Positions 22,681-34,891 of a stretch of DNA of 64,000 nucleotides are shown in pieces. A program made the translations under genes and the position numbers. Source of the DNA: Pezizomycotina sp. ARF18 (Eukaryota > Ascomycota). The notes beneath the pieces were generated by a model that worked only from the letters and a program-made list of their open reading frames with translations, was not told the DNA's origin and did no database searches. Location of the stretch: contig AZLU01000112.1 in NCBI GenBank assembly GCA_002224055.1, positions 43,394 to 107,393 of the forward strand, read 5' to 3'. Numbering within the stretch: position 1 is the first letter of the stretch; each line of letters begins with the position of its first letter.

Positions 22681-24452
22681 ATGAAGTTTGCAGTCAGCGA
22701 CGACGTCGGGCAAGTGAAAAGTAAGATTCCTCTCCCTTCTACGAATTGCGATTAAAGCTCTACGGTTACGGGAAACCTCCTTCATTTCCTCCATTCAATT
22801 ACTCTATTCTTTCATTTATTTCCACAATCAAATGCTCAACACAAGAGGGAAGTTACGTAAAACAGTAATCACTTCGACCCCGGCATCGACACGACCGTCA
22901 ACCGACGCCGACTACTGTGCAACCGCACGTAAGATCGTACCTCAAGCCCGACGCAAAGCATGCGGTACAGGCGATGTGCGTCGTCGGTACGTGGCGCGAT
23001 GGGACGAAAGACACCGTAAGTCTGAGAAATCCCCTTCCCACGAAGTTCTTCTTTTCGCTTGAAGAAACAGATGCCGCACGATATGTTTCGCATACTGAGA
23101 CTTGGAAGCAATTTGTGGCTTACTCTTTAGCGAAATGAAATAAAACAACTAAGCTTTGGGTAAAAAATTATAGATTGCAATAGCACAAGCGACAGGTAAA
23201 ATATCGATCCTCGACTCGAAGTCCGGTAGAGAGTTATACTCGTGCTCGCCGCTCCCAGAAGCTACCGGAAACAGACGTTTCACGACGGTCTCATATGACG
23301 ATACCTTACGAACTGTCGCCGTCGGAACGTCAACCGCCGACGCCGTCTTTATATCGACGAAAGAAGGAGAGAAAGACCGGAACGATGATCCTGTGGTTCA
23401 CTCGTTTCAAGTGTCGAAGCCGTCCTCTAAAGATGCTGAATTCGAAGTATTCAGGATGTACGAGATACTGCAAGGTCCTGATGGTAGTATTGTACCAGGT
23501 GCCGTAGCATTCGCCGGACGAGAACGGGAGTTGGAGATATGGAAGTGTACCTCCAAGGAAGGAAACAAATGGGAGAGAACATTCATCGCGAAGAACGTCA
23601 AGAACGACGAACTCAATAGAACCGTATCCGTCTGGGTTACAGACCTAGAGTTCCTCCCTTCTTCAAAGGAGGGAAGTTTCAAAATCGTCATCGTTTCGAA
23701 ATACTCTACATCCGCGTGTACGATACGTCTGTATCACGCAGACCAATCTTGAATATTCCAAAGGCAGTACCATCGCCTATCCACTCACTGTGCCTCTCCC
23801 CACTCCCACGAATGACGAAAACGCCAAATATCATAATAAGCTGCGGCAACGGCGACATTCTGCTGTACTCCCTCTCGGAAAAGAGGAGCGTGGGTAAATA
23901 CCGCACGGAGTCTACGGGTATAATCAGCCACACGAAGATCAGCAGGAATCGAAAACAGTGACGATGAGGGCGGGACGTGGGTGCTCTCCGCCGTCGGCGC
24001 GGACCGGTACGTTCGCGCGTGGGACTTTAAGACGCGGAAGCTGTTGTCGAGGGTGTGGAGCAAGACCCGGGGCACGGGAATCGGTGCGCTGTGCTCGAGT
24101 TGTACGCTCGAGGAACCGGATTTGAAGCCGTTACTTGCTCCGGTTGATGCGGTAAAGCCATGAAGGGACAGCAGCGGAAGGCACTTACGTTCGGCGAGGA
24201 ACAGGATGAGAATGATGAGGATGATGAAGATGATGAAGACGATGAGGATGAGGAGCTGTGGGATGCGATGGACGATGCCGATAGTGGTAGCGGTAGCGAC
24301 GATGAAAGTGCCAGTGAAGACGAAGACGATGATCAGAGTGACATCGACAGCGACGACTTCAGCGAAGAAAGCGACGAGATGATCGAGGAACCCCTTCGAA
24401 GAATCTGAAGAGCAAAAAGGACAACAAGAGGGCAGCGGTGTTCGCGCGGTAA
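22681..24452 (+). CDS. NSA1: ribosome biogenesis protein Nsa1 (WDR74 homologue)
   Basis: WD40-propeller protein of early pre-60S particles in the nucleolus and nucleoplasm. It starts with MKFAVSDDVGQVK at 22681, next to a GT donor. Recognisable blocks follow in order: IAIAQATGKISILDSKSGRE, VVHSFQVSKPSSKDAEFEVF, YDTSVSRRPILNIPKAVPSP, the propeller strand IIISCGNGDILLYSLSEKRS and VLSAVGADRYVRAWDFKTRK followed by LLSRVWSKTRGTG. The strands RRPILN...IHSLCLS and DRYVRAWDFKTRKLL are typical of Nsa1/WDR74. The C-terminal tail is very acidic (DENDEDDEDDEDDEDEELWD) and ends, across a shift, with KNLKSKKDNKRAAVFAR at 24452, a basic nuclear-type end. About 440 residues, usual for fungal Nsa1. At least five single-base shifts and two or three introns in the first third. 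Confidence 0.85.
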
Positions 24453-27155
24453 CAAGTCGAAACGGATAAAAACTTGAATGAAAAAAAAAAAAAAAAAAAA
24501 AAACGAGAATGACAGAAAAGGGGACATTCAAGAAGGCGATCCAGGGGGCGGCTGCTAGACTTTTGCAAAGATGTTAAACGTGATGATATGTGATTATGCA
24601 TGGCTTCACGATGACAGCTGAGTCTTTTTTGTACACTATATTTCTTTTCATATTATATTCCTTAATTTCTTCATCTTGATGTTCACGGAATAGATATCTT
24701 AAACAATGGTATACTATAGTACCAGAATTCATTTCTCATGTTCATCTATCACGGAGGCCGCCGGACCCTGCTTCAGAGAATGGCAACACAGAATTTCTTC
24801 ATCGCCACGTAGGTCAAAAAGACTATCACCATACCAAATGTGTGTTCTCGGACTCTATGTCATATTCTCGTTGTATTGTTATTCCGACTATTATTATTTT
24901 TTTTTACATCAATATTACAACAAACTCGGTTCATGTATATTGTCTAGGCGCCTAAGGCCCCATGGCATGGTAGGACACGTACACAAAGGAGGAACATATA
25001 CATTGTTGCTCATACCCATAGTTTTGCAGGGGGTGAAAATATAATTTGATAAAAATCAAAGGGCTGGTATGTAAAAGGTTCCAGATCACGATAATTGCGA
25101 AGCGTGAGGCCTGCGGCACTTTCGTATTCGTGGCCATTCAATCAGACCGAGCCCTGGACCCTAAGCTCTTCCAATAGGACTTTTCCTCGGCGGACTCCGT
25201 TGGCCAGCCAGCTGTCGATTACATTGAATCACGGAGGGAGAGAAAGGGTACCTTAAGTAAAGAAAAAGGGAAAAAGAGGAGTAATCATATTGAATCAAAA
25301 GGAATCAAGGAAATTAGTATATGCTCTATGTCTCGGGTCAGTTAGTTATAATTAGACCAGAAAAGCAAACGGACCATTCTCTGTATCGATGTCCAGCGGG
25401 TTCCCATCCGCTACAAAAGAAAAAAAAAAAAATTTCTTTTTGAGAAATCTCAATAGTAAAGTAGTAGTTTGCATATTCTCCACCTTTTCTACTACTTAAC
25501 CATCATAAGACGGTAGTAGCCGCCGATGGGTAAAAAACAAGCACAAAAGTATATACCTTTCATGGATCGAATGATGTATGGTAGTTAAATAATAATATTA
25601 TTATAATTAAAACGTAAGTAATAAAAGGCTTTAATGAGGGGTATCGATCCACGGTACAAATTTGTTTCCCGTTAATTGATTAGAGAGCTGCTAGGCTGCG
25701 AGCATATCTCCACAAAATGATCAGAATGATAAAGTGAAAATAGTAATCGAAGTGCGATAGATGAACGGAAAATGATAATTTTGCCATCGACTAAATTTCT
25801 CCCCACGTTGTTTCCAGGGTATCGGATGACGGAGTAATATCGGATCCCTATTTGAACAAAACGAACTAACAAAAGTTTATTAAACAGAAAAAAAAGAGCT
25901 GCGGATCGATTTCGTGAATTGATTATACCGTGGCAATATGGGGAAACAAAAACCACTTTAGCCAGAAGGAATCCAGCTAGCGCTATGGCGGTGTCCGACT
26001 GCGTCCTATCTCCTATAAAGTTATAACCAGTCAATGATAGATAATTCATCACGAAGGATCAAATGATCTCCACCAAAAAAAAAAAAAAAAAAAAACTATC
26101 TAGCGCCACGCTCACCGGCAGTAAGATAGCTTCAATTAAGAGTGAAAAACCAAACATGTTAATCCGTTCAAACAACTGCCGATGCCTGACAGACAATCCT
26201 TCAGGCTAGGTTCCCCCCCACCATAACAGTAACGCGTATGTTTACTATATCCATAGCGAAGGAAGCATTGTTATTCGTTGATCGAAACAACTTTGGAAAT
26301 TTGATAATGGGCAATGCGAGACCATTCACCATTTCGCATTACGATAATGAAAAAAAAAAGAATCTGCGATTAAAAACGGATATAGGCTATCCGGAAGTAC
26401 CTTGCTTGGCATCAGCTCCTTTGAGCCTGTTAAACCGAGAACGAGGGTCCACGTCGTTCGGCTGGGACTGCGGAATACTAAACGAAAAACAAACAAAAAA
26501 AAAAAATAAGAAAAAACTTAAAAGCAAGTTAGCGTTTGTTCTTTGGCCCCGGAAAATTTCGTTCGTTAGGCGGGGCTACCGTGCATGCCTCCAACCAGAA
26601 CCAGCTTTCACGCAGCTTGATAGATGCATGGCACAGCGCCGCCCGGTCGGCAGGGTAGCTCATTCGCCAGACGGCTGCTTTCTGCACCTTTGTTCACTGC
26701 CCGTCGGCATCGTTTGAGCATCAATGGGGGAATAGAGTCGACATTCTTTGGGTAAAGTTTCTCGATTCAGCCCTGGCACTTATTTAGGATAAGGTCAGGG
26801 GAAGATCGAAGTCTCGACTGGACCCGCGGAAGCTAGCACGTTATTTAGCGTGCAAGCAGGGTGGCCATGGAATCCACCGACGAGCTAAAAAAGCTAAAAT
26901 AAAGATACCAAGGTACCTGGAGCAAATGGACACTCAAAACTTTCACTAGTTTTAAGGGTGCGTAAAGGGTGCGGTACCTGTCAGCGCTCTCGCATCTGAT
27001 TTCCCAATATAGACTTGTATAGGGAAAATCTTTCTCGCTCCCCATTTGCTTCTTTTGCGCTTGTCCATACCCTCTACTTCCGCGGGTTGCCTGATCGACC
27101 GTTAGCCATGATGCAGATATAACACAGCGTCTCCGGTAGGCGATTTTCAATGCAT

Positions 27156-27204
27156 GGGGGTTTTTTTTTTTTTTTTTTTTTTTTTTTGGGGGGGGGGGGG
27201 GGGG
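27156..27204. repeat. G5-T27-G17 homopolymer block
   Basis: Three abutting homopolymers on the plus strand: five G, 27 T, then 17 G. The complementary strand carries a 17-base C run. It is the longest G run in the window. Confidence 0.85.
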
Positions 27205-28700
27205 TTGATGTATGTATGTATCGTCCTCGAGGCCCTCCCTCGTGCACAGACATTAATGTAGCAACGCAACGTCTCCTGCTGAGAAAAAAATTTGTTCTAA
27301 AAAAGAAAGAAAAGAAAGAAAGAAAGAGAAAAAAAAAAAAAAAAAAACGGGAAGAAGGAAAAGGGAAGGTAAGGCCGTCATGTCTGTCATGTTTAGAATA
27401 TGTGACGCCTTGGGCTTTGGCTTTTGCTTAAGGCCGGTAGATGCAGAAAATTCTTTTTTCCCCCAGAAGCAAATCGTAACCGAGTCGCGACAAGGAGGAA
27501 AAGAAAACCATGAGCTCTCCTGCAGTCTCCTACCAAGGGTTCTTTTTTCTTCCTCTTTTGTCTCCTTAGAAAAAGAAATTACAAAATTTTTTTTAAAAAA
27601 AAAAGAATTAAAATGCTCATCTCATATTCTTTTATCTCATACGTATACATGTATATTATATTTAAAATTTTTAAATCGCTATATCAATGATGACTTTCGA
27701 TCTTCCAAGACAAAAAAAAAAAAAAAAATGTACCCCCACTCAGAGCATATCTCGAAAGACGGACTACTGCAGGGGAAAAATACAATAAATAAAATAGATT
27801 TGGTGGGAAGAAGAATGGAAAGGGAAGGAAATGGGGAAGGAACTACTTTACCAGCTTTTTTAATGTTTCTTTTTTATTCTTTGAACTCTCTGTCTCAGAC
27901 CCGCCGACGGCCGCCTTCGTCCGGTAGGAAGGAGAGGATTGTTTCATTACGGGGGGCCGGGGATTGTTCTCTCCATAGTTTAGCGAGGATCATAGAAGGA
28001 CTCCATTTTGGCTATGGCCTGCATGCATGTCTCTCCGTTTGGTCTTTAAGTCGCTGAGGAGCGGTGGATCCTATCCATTTCATGAGCAATGGGGTTTTGG
28101 AAGAGGTGATAATCATCCCTTCAATGTCGTAAAGCTCGTATAGAAGAATTATTTGTGAGTAAAAAAGAACGATTCTGTATTTTCTTTTGACGCTGCGCGA
28201 TGGTCGGACAAAAGTTGGTAGAAGATGGTTTCGTTGAGGAGAGTTGGAAAGTAAGTAACGATAGAAAGATAGAAAATAAAATAAAAAAATCCCCATTAAA
28301 AAAATAAATAAATAAAATAAATAGGAAAAATATAATATAATAATATAAATAAGTAAATAATATAAATAAGTAAATAATATAAAATATTTTTCTGGCAAGA
28401 AGCGTCGTTGAATCACATCGGACATTTGCCCTAGCAAGACAACGCAAGTGAAAGAATGAGTAAAGTAATACAAATACATTTATTTCGTAGTCACTTATAC
28501 ATATTATCGGTGTAATCATGGCGTAATATAGTACTAGTAGTAGTGTGATAATATGTATGAGCAATAACTACAATGATAATAATATAATTGTGTACTGATA
28601 ATGTACTAAAAAGAGATCGTATGGAGTCTCTCATGCTTTAAGTCCGTTAATAGAGAAAATCTTCAGCATCATTTGTATATACATATGTAAAGAAATCAAA

Positions 28701-28741
28701 AGAAAGAAAGAAAGAAAGAATGAATGAATGAATGAATGAAA
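28701..28741. repeat. GAAA then GAAT tetranucleotide microsatellite
   Basis: About five GAAA units pass directly into five GAAT units, a compound microsatellite in intergenic sequence. Confidence 0.9.
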
Positions 28742-29298
28742 GGGAAAAGATTAAAGAAAGGGCAGGAATATTCAAACTAATTCCACTGCTCATATTCGTG
28801 ATTCATTACAGCCGAGTAGAATAATATACACACACTCATTCCTTGATGCTTTCTAGTCTTCCCTAAGTATGTACATGAAATTAGGGATAATAGATCAGCC
28901 TGCGAATCGTTCCCGAAACCACCTGATGCAATTATTACTATACATGCTAGAGAGACAAAAAAAAATCAGCGCTTCCCGGGGAAAACAACAAAAACAGACG
29001 GTACTTTGATGGCTATAACGCCGAAAAAAAAAAAGCAGGAGAAGAAAATCGACATAGCGAGCCCAAAAAAAAAAAGAAAGCGAAGGAATATGAAAAGACA
29101 TGTTATGAATACATTAAATAAAAAAGGATGAAATAAGATGAAATAATAACTATTATCATTATTTATTACGGCAAGAATATGAAATATCGCAGACATCTCG
29201 TTCGCCTTGTGCTTTCTTTTTAATATACGTAACATCATAAGGAGGGATAAAAGGATCGTGTGCGTTATTATAAGTCGTAGGTTGAAAATTAAAAAGTG

Positions 29299-32200
29299 TT
29301 AATTGGTTGCCTTCATTGGATCATATCCTCCGGCGCCCAATCCGCCAGTTGCGATGTTGTCAATTCGTCGAGTTGCGATACAGTAATATCCATCTTGAAG
29401 AGTGGAGAAGTCAGGCTGAGAAAGGTACCTGCCTGGTGCGCTAGTGACTGCAAGGACGTGTGCTCCCCCATATGCTGCTTCGAGTTCAAGTAAGGGGTCG
29501 TCAAAATTTTGGTAGCTCATTTCGGATATAGGGACTGTTTTCCCCATAGCGATTCTAAAGGTTGAGTTGATCCTGGTATAGTTTGCCAGCGCGTGGCTTT
29601 GCTCTTGTGTGGAAGTTGGCTGAAGCTAGACTCATTCATAATTGATTGCAGGCGCATGGTGTCGATGGAGCCGTAGTGATTGGTAAAAAAGTCGCCGGAG
29701 TAAATGATGTCTGTTAGGCCAGCCGCGGGGAAAGGTTTGTGGTTGATTTGATTTTTGCTAGGCCGGAGGAGTCGACCTTCCAGGAGCTAAGTTCGGACAG
29801 CTGCCAAAATCGCCAATATCAGTTTCATCGCGAATGTCTTCGCCTTTAACTTGATTCAACGCAACCCGTATCCTGTTGATCTGAGCGCAGACCACAAGGT
29901 GAAGTTGGTGGAAGGGATCCCAAAAAAGGCCGATAGACTCCAGCAACTCAGCCGCAATACGTAGCCCGCGGTGGGCATTCCAAAGACGGATGACCTCAGG
30001 AGTGTGGTCGCGTATCCGTCCTTGTCGATGTGTCTGAAAGAAGATGGGCAGCCCATCTGGCCACAACATCCGTGGCCATGAGTATTGCCGGCCCTAAGAA
30101 TGGAGACGAGTCATTTCGGGAAATTCGCCAGCTTTGATGAGGCGTCTCTTGCGTTTTTCACATTCGTTAACGATACTGATGATCTTGTAGGCGTGGCAGT
30201 AGCATTCCCTGAGGTGTGCGGTAATAGTAGCCTTGTCTTCGTTACCTGTAAGCCTGACATAGCGGTGAAGGAGGAGGAGGCAAGCGTGGTATGCGACGTT
30301 CATTAAAATGAAGGTATCCGCCGTTGAATTTTTTCCATGTACTGAAAGTCAAGATTCTCGCTCGAAAATCTATATCTCCCCGGAAGATCGTCGTACCATT
30401 CGTTACACTCGTGAGAAACCTTGAAAATGTTGAAGCATTAAGCTTCAGGTTAATTGGTCTGTTAGGATTTTCAGCGCCATCTTTGGGCTCGAAAAAAGGA
30501 CAGCGATGTTTCCCCATATTCTGATGATCCGGATTAAATGTGCAGTTGTCCCAAGAAGCTGGGGGTTCGCTCTTGGCTCTTGATCGGCTCTTATTAGTAA
30601 TTCTGTCTGGACCGGAATACCATGCTCGAAAAACTCTTCGCCGCACGGTAAATGCACGAATGCATTCTCTTCTTTTACCTGGTACGGGTTGCGATATAAT
30701 TCGCAGTTGAAACGGTATCTCTAAAGACACAGTAATATTAGCATTAAGAGAGCCAAAAGAATAAATAAAATAGAAGTGAAAGGAAAGAAAGAAGAGGAGA
30801 TGGGGGAGCTTGATAATATGGTATCTTACATCAAGAAGGAAGTTACCCCAGTAGGTTCGCCGACGGGCTTCCGCTCTTATGGCAGTTCTGGATCGGGTGT
30901 AACTATCTTCAGCCCCTGGGCTGTACATTATAAGAGTATCGTCCTCCTCGTTGAGCCGTAAAGCATGGCTCATTTGAATCGCCATGGAACCAAACATCCA
31001 CGACTTTCTTGGCACCTAAGCCAAAGTAATGAAGGGAAAGCATCATGAGCCCTTGTACGGTTTCGATTTCTAGGTTGTCAAAGTTCTCCATGGCTAATTG
31101 TGTTGCGTGGTCTTGCAAGACTTTTGCTGCTTCTGTATCTCTGAGCTCTTCGGAAAAGCGACAGCTCGTGGCGCAAAGGGATAATAATAAAAAAGGTGGA
31201 ACGCTTTCGATTTCGGCAAAAAAGGTTTTTTTGTGAAGGAAGGAATACGACTGAGAGTAAAGGTGTTTAAAGAAGAGGCTACACAGGTGTTCGATTACAG
31301 GTTGGTTGGGTAAGGCGGCATGCCTGGCATTGTCTGACAGTGAGCGTCGGATCCCAAAGCCTGGCTGAGACTTTTCTCGAAAAGCTCTAAATGATTCGAG
31401 ATCAAAAATCAGGGATTCTCGCCACCTTGCTTCGAGTTTCTGGGGTTCGTACTTGCACCTAAGTCGCTTTCAGTCACGTAAGAGGGCCCGGAGCCTCCGG
31501 AAGTCCTCCTCGGTCTTTCCAGTGAACTTGTTCTCGAGAGCGATCCTTCGTGACCACCTGGAATTTGGAGTTGTCCTTTGCCTACAGTAGCGTTAGCATA
31601 TTGGTTTTGAGCCTTTCGGCGGCGGCCTATTTTGTTGGAGCTGCTATCGCTACTGGGATTGGTCGACGCACGTCTCTGTCCTTTACTCTTCCTTGGTTTT
31701 TGGCTTTATATTTTGGAATGTGTATGAAGATTCGTTAGCGATCTGGACTGAAAACGGATTTCGCTCTTTCTATTTATAAAATTTACCTTGTTTCCACCCT
31801 GCAAGTATTTTTCAGCGTAGCAGATTTTAAGCAGTTCAAACAGGGACCGCCATCCTTGTTTACTAGACACTTAATTTTCTTCGTCTGCAGGTTAAGCATG
31901 CCACAGGAAGCCTTTGCCTTGCCTTTCCGGCCTTTGTAAGCCCCCATTCAGGGTTAACAGTGATCCCGTCCACTTCCTTCGGTAGCTCTGGCTCGTACGC
32001 TTGGCGCCCATGTCCACCTCAAAGGAACGGCCACGTCTGATCGCGGAAGTTGAACATCCTGCGATACCATGTTCCTCGTAGCGTAGTTCGTAGTCCAGCT
32101 CGAAGTCGCAGAAAAGTTATTATTATGGTAGGCCGTCATGTCCGTCGAAGAGGACCGGCTGAAGTCATAGGGCGAAGCCTCCATAGTATCAGTCCATGAC

Positions 32201-32657
32201 CTCCGCGGACCACCTCGTTCGTGAGGGGGCATGGAGAATGGATGGTGATAGTTATTTTGGCCGTGGAAGGCCATATTTGAGCCTATAGCAGTATGGCCAG
32301 GGACGTAGCCCTCTGAAGAGACGGGAGGATTCCCGTCAGCGAAATCTCCCAGATTTCGGTCGTATGAGTCCTGAAAAACTACTTGTGATTTAGGAGAATG
32401 GGGTTGCTGTTGCTGGAGCCGAGGGTCGAGATTAAAGTTGGACTGCTGGAGGTTGAAGTGTCTCAACTCTGGGTCGCTCCTGCTATGTACTACAGAGGCG
32501 GGACCGTGATGGATGTAACGAGACTGGAGCCCTTCGTGAGGATAACCCGAGTCCGAGTCAAAACGGGAGGGTGAGTGAGTGCTCTCACCTGGTGGAGAGG
32601 CCGTATGGCTTTTGGCCAAATCATCATCGTAATGATGAGAAGATCGATTTGGCTCCT
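29299..32657 (-). CDS. Zn2Cys6 fungal-specific transcription factor
   Basis: Nuclear regulator read across many frames on the minus strand. An acceptor (CCCCTAAC branch, GTTAG) sits at 32658, so a further 5' exon exists that I cannot place. The first 220 visible residues are disordered and rich in Ser/Gln/Asn/His (SHTASPPGESTHSPSRFDSD). The zinc cluster follows at about 31930-31800: VACLTCRRRK-IKC, then LVNKDGGPCLNCLKS and a last Cys, fitting C-x2-C-x6-C-x8-C-x2-C with the last spacing blurred by a frame break. The middle domain contains NFDNLEIETVQGLMMLSLHY, MAIQMSHALRLN and EARRRTYWGNFLLD, typical of the fungal-specific factor domain. Later blocks run to LQDGYYCIATRRID and the stop at 29299. 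Target genes are unknown, and no neighbouring pathway suggests them. Confidence 0.8.
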
Positions 32658-33672
32658 CTAACCGACCGAAAAGTTAGGGGCCGTAAATAAGTGGTTCGGC
32701 ATATAACCACTTTGCATATTTGTGAATCAAGAATAACTGCCGAAGCGGCAAAATAGGTAACCAATCCTTAACTAGTAAGAAAAATAAAATAAATAATAAT
32801 AATAATAAAATCAAATAAGGGCTGAAACTTGAAATTAAAATAAATAAAAAAAAAATTAAAAAAGTAAATCCCTAAGGTAATAAGATTTTTTTTATAACTA
32901 CCGGGAAACGAACGAAAAATAAAGTAGCAAAATTTTATATGGGGAATATTTCAGAAGATGAGGAGAAAAAAAAAAAATCCCCTTGAACACTAAACTTTGA
33001 CTGATATGGTGTCAAAAGGAAAACCAAGGAAAAAAGGAAGAAAAAAAACTTGTTAGTCGACTTTCTTTCTTATCTTTTTTTTTCAATATGTATATACTTA
33101 ATAATGATAAACTGTATGGTGTGGTCCTTTCTTTTTTTGCTGCAAGTGGGTGTGGTGGTGTAGGGTTATATGTGTATGTATGTATGTGGGTGTCTGGCTG
33201 GATATTTGACGAATCATGAGAGGGACGCTTACCAGCTTTATAAGTTCAAAGAAAAAGAAAAAGAAGTAGAATACCTTATTCACAAGGCAAAAGGTGAAGG
33301 CTCTGATATATCAAGATAACGAGGAAAAAGTCGTTCGACTATACCTTGCAATATATGGTTGCATCTAAATTTGGAGACAAGGGAAGTTGTGAATTCTCTA
33401 GATATTCCCAAAACTGAAGTAGTCGAATATTTCTCCTCCTGGGTCTCTGCAGGGGCAAAGCTATGCGTGTCTAAAGTTGAATAAATATAAAATAGCTTAG
33501 AGATAGAAGGAAGAAGACGAAGAAGCAGAGGAAGAAAGTGAAATAACGGTTTCGTTTATAAGATATTAAAGTGGAGATAAACAAGAAGTGGGAAGATTCG
33601 AGGGTCGGAGTAGGATTTCTTTGCGATCTTGTCGACTTTAACCACCCAAAAGTTGAACTAGAGGTTGAGAGA

Positions 33673-33674
<2 letters not shown>

Positions 33675-33719
<45 letters not shown>
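33675..33719. repeat. T32-A13 tract
   Basis: Thirty-two T followed directly by thirteen A, a self-complementary homopolymer pair that then passes into TAATAATAATA sequence. Confidence 0.85.
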
Positions 33720-34850
33720 TTATAATAATAATAGATAACAATAATTATTATATAATAACAATAATACCAGTTTAACAGCCGTAGACTGTCACGAAGTCTT
33801 GACTGATCAACGTCGCCGTGGTAGGAATACGTTATAAAACGGACGGTAGTTCCGAAGCGGTAGTAGAAAAGTAGCAATACTTATAGAGGGGGGGTTTTTT
33901 TATCTAAATACTGAGACTTAGAGTAAAAAAAAAAGAAAAAGTAATTCCACGATTCGTATTTTTCGCAACGAGGAACTCTTTATTTTGTATACTAGGGAAT
34001 CTAAATGTCTTTATTGTGGTCCTAGGTGACTTGAAATGATGTCCTTAAAGGAAAGAAGCACCGAATCTCTTGCGTCGACAAGATTTAGGACTAGCCCAAA
34101 GATTTCCGGTAAGGTGGAGGTGTCAAGACCCTAGTAGGATGATAGAGATTCCGTAAGCATATAACTCCAAAAACACGTAGGTTTTTCCTATTTGTGTACA
34201 CGTGAATGTGACATGTACATATAGGGGAAATTCTCCTAGACCTCTTCAAGCTAATTGCACGACTTGCTTGAGAGCCGTCAGGGGCATAGATGGGTAGGTT
34301 AAGTACCTTGAAACGTGGTTACCTGTCTCCAAGTATGAACGGATTAAGGTAACCCAGGTGCTATTGTACCTCAATGCCGAATAATGTCAGGTAGCGCTCA
34401 GTTCCTAATATGCTTCCTTGATTTTAAATGATACTCTGTATAATGCTCAGCGCTAGTATCAGATCTGTTGGTTTCGAGCGTCGTGGAAGATGAGCTGGCA
34501 ATAAGGGGCTCTGCCTAATATGACCCCGAATTCGGTCTAATGGAGCCAGTGTGCTAGTATGAGGAGGCGTTGCTGGTCGGTCTGTGATATTGAGGACGAT
34601 TCCGGGTTGTTATAAGATATCGATCTGCTCTGCGAGTCTTCTTGAAGGTGCTGTATGAAAACGTGGGAGACAACGAAAAAAAGCCACTAGTGTGACAAAG
34701 TAACTTCTAGAAAGCGACCTAAGTACTGAAGTATTGTGACGACCAACGCCAGTGGAGCCAGGGAAGAGGTAAAGTAAAAGGAACGACAAGGCTCAACTGG
34801 TATACTGTCTTATTTTCCTTTTATTCCTAGATTCTTTGAGCACATCTTTT

Positions 34851-34891
34851 CTCTTTCTTTCTTTCTTTCTTTCTTTCTTTTCTTTCTTTCT
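34851..34891. repeat. CTTT microsatellite
   Basis: About ten near-perfect CTTT units in intergenic AT-rich sequence. Confidence 0.85.

Larger units (their letters stand above)
24453..29298. other. gene-poor spacer
   Basis: About 4.8 kb with no supported gene. Holds A/T tracts, a G5-T27-G17 tract at 27156-27204, a purine-rich run after 27300, AAT/ATA-rich sequence at 28300-28400 and a GAAA/GAAT microsatellite at about 28701-28741. Many ORFs of 60-225 codons here are low-complexity reads through homopolymers. Confidence 0.6.

Noticed and set aside
23785-24531. 248-codon minus-strand ORF
   Set aside because: Antisense shadow of the acidic tail and propeller of Nsa1.
27380-28057. 225-codon plus-strand ORF
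   Set aside because: Lys/Phe-rich low complexity created by A and T runs; composition is not protein-like.
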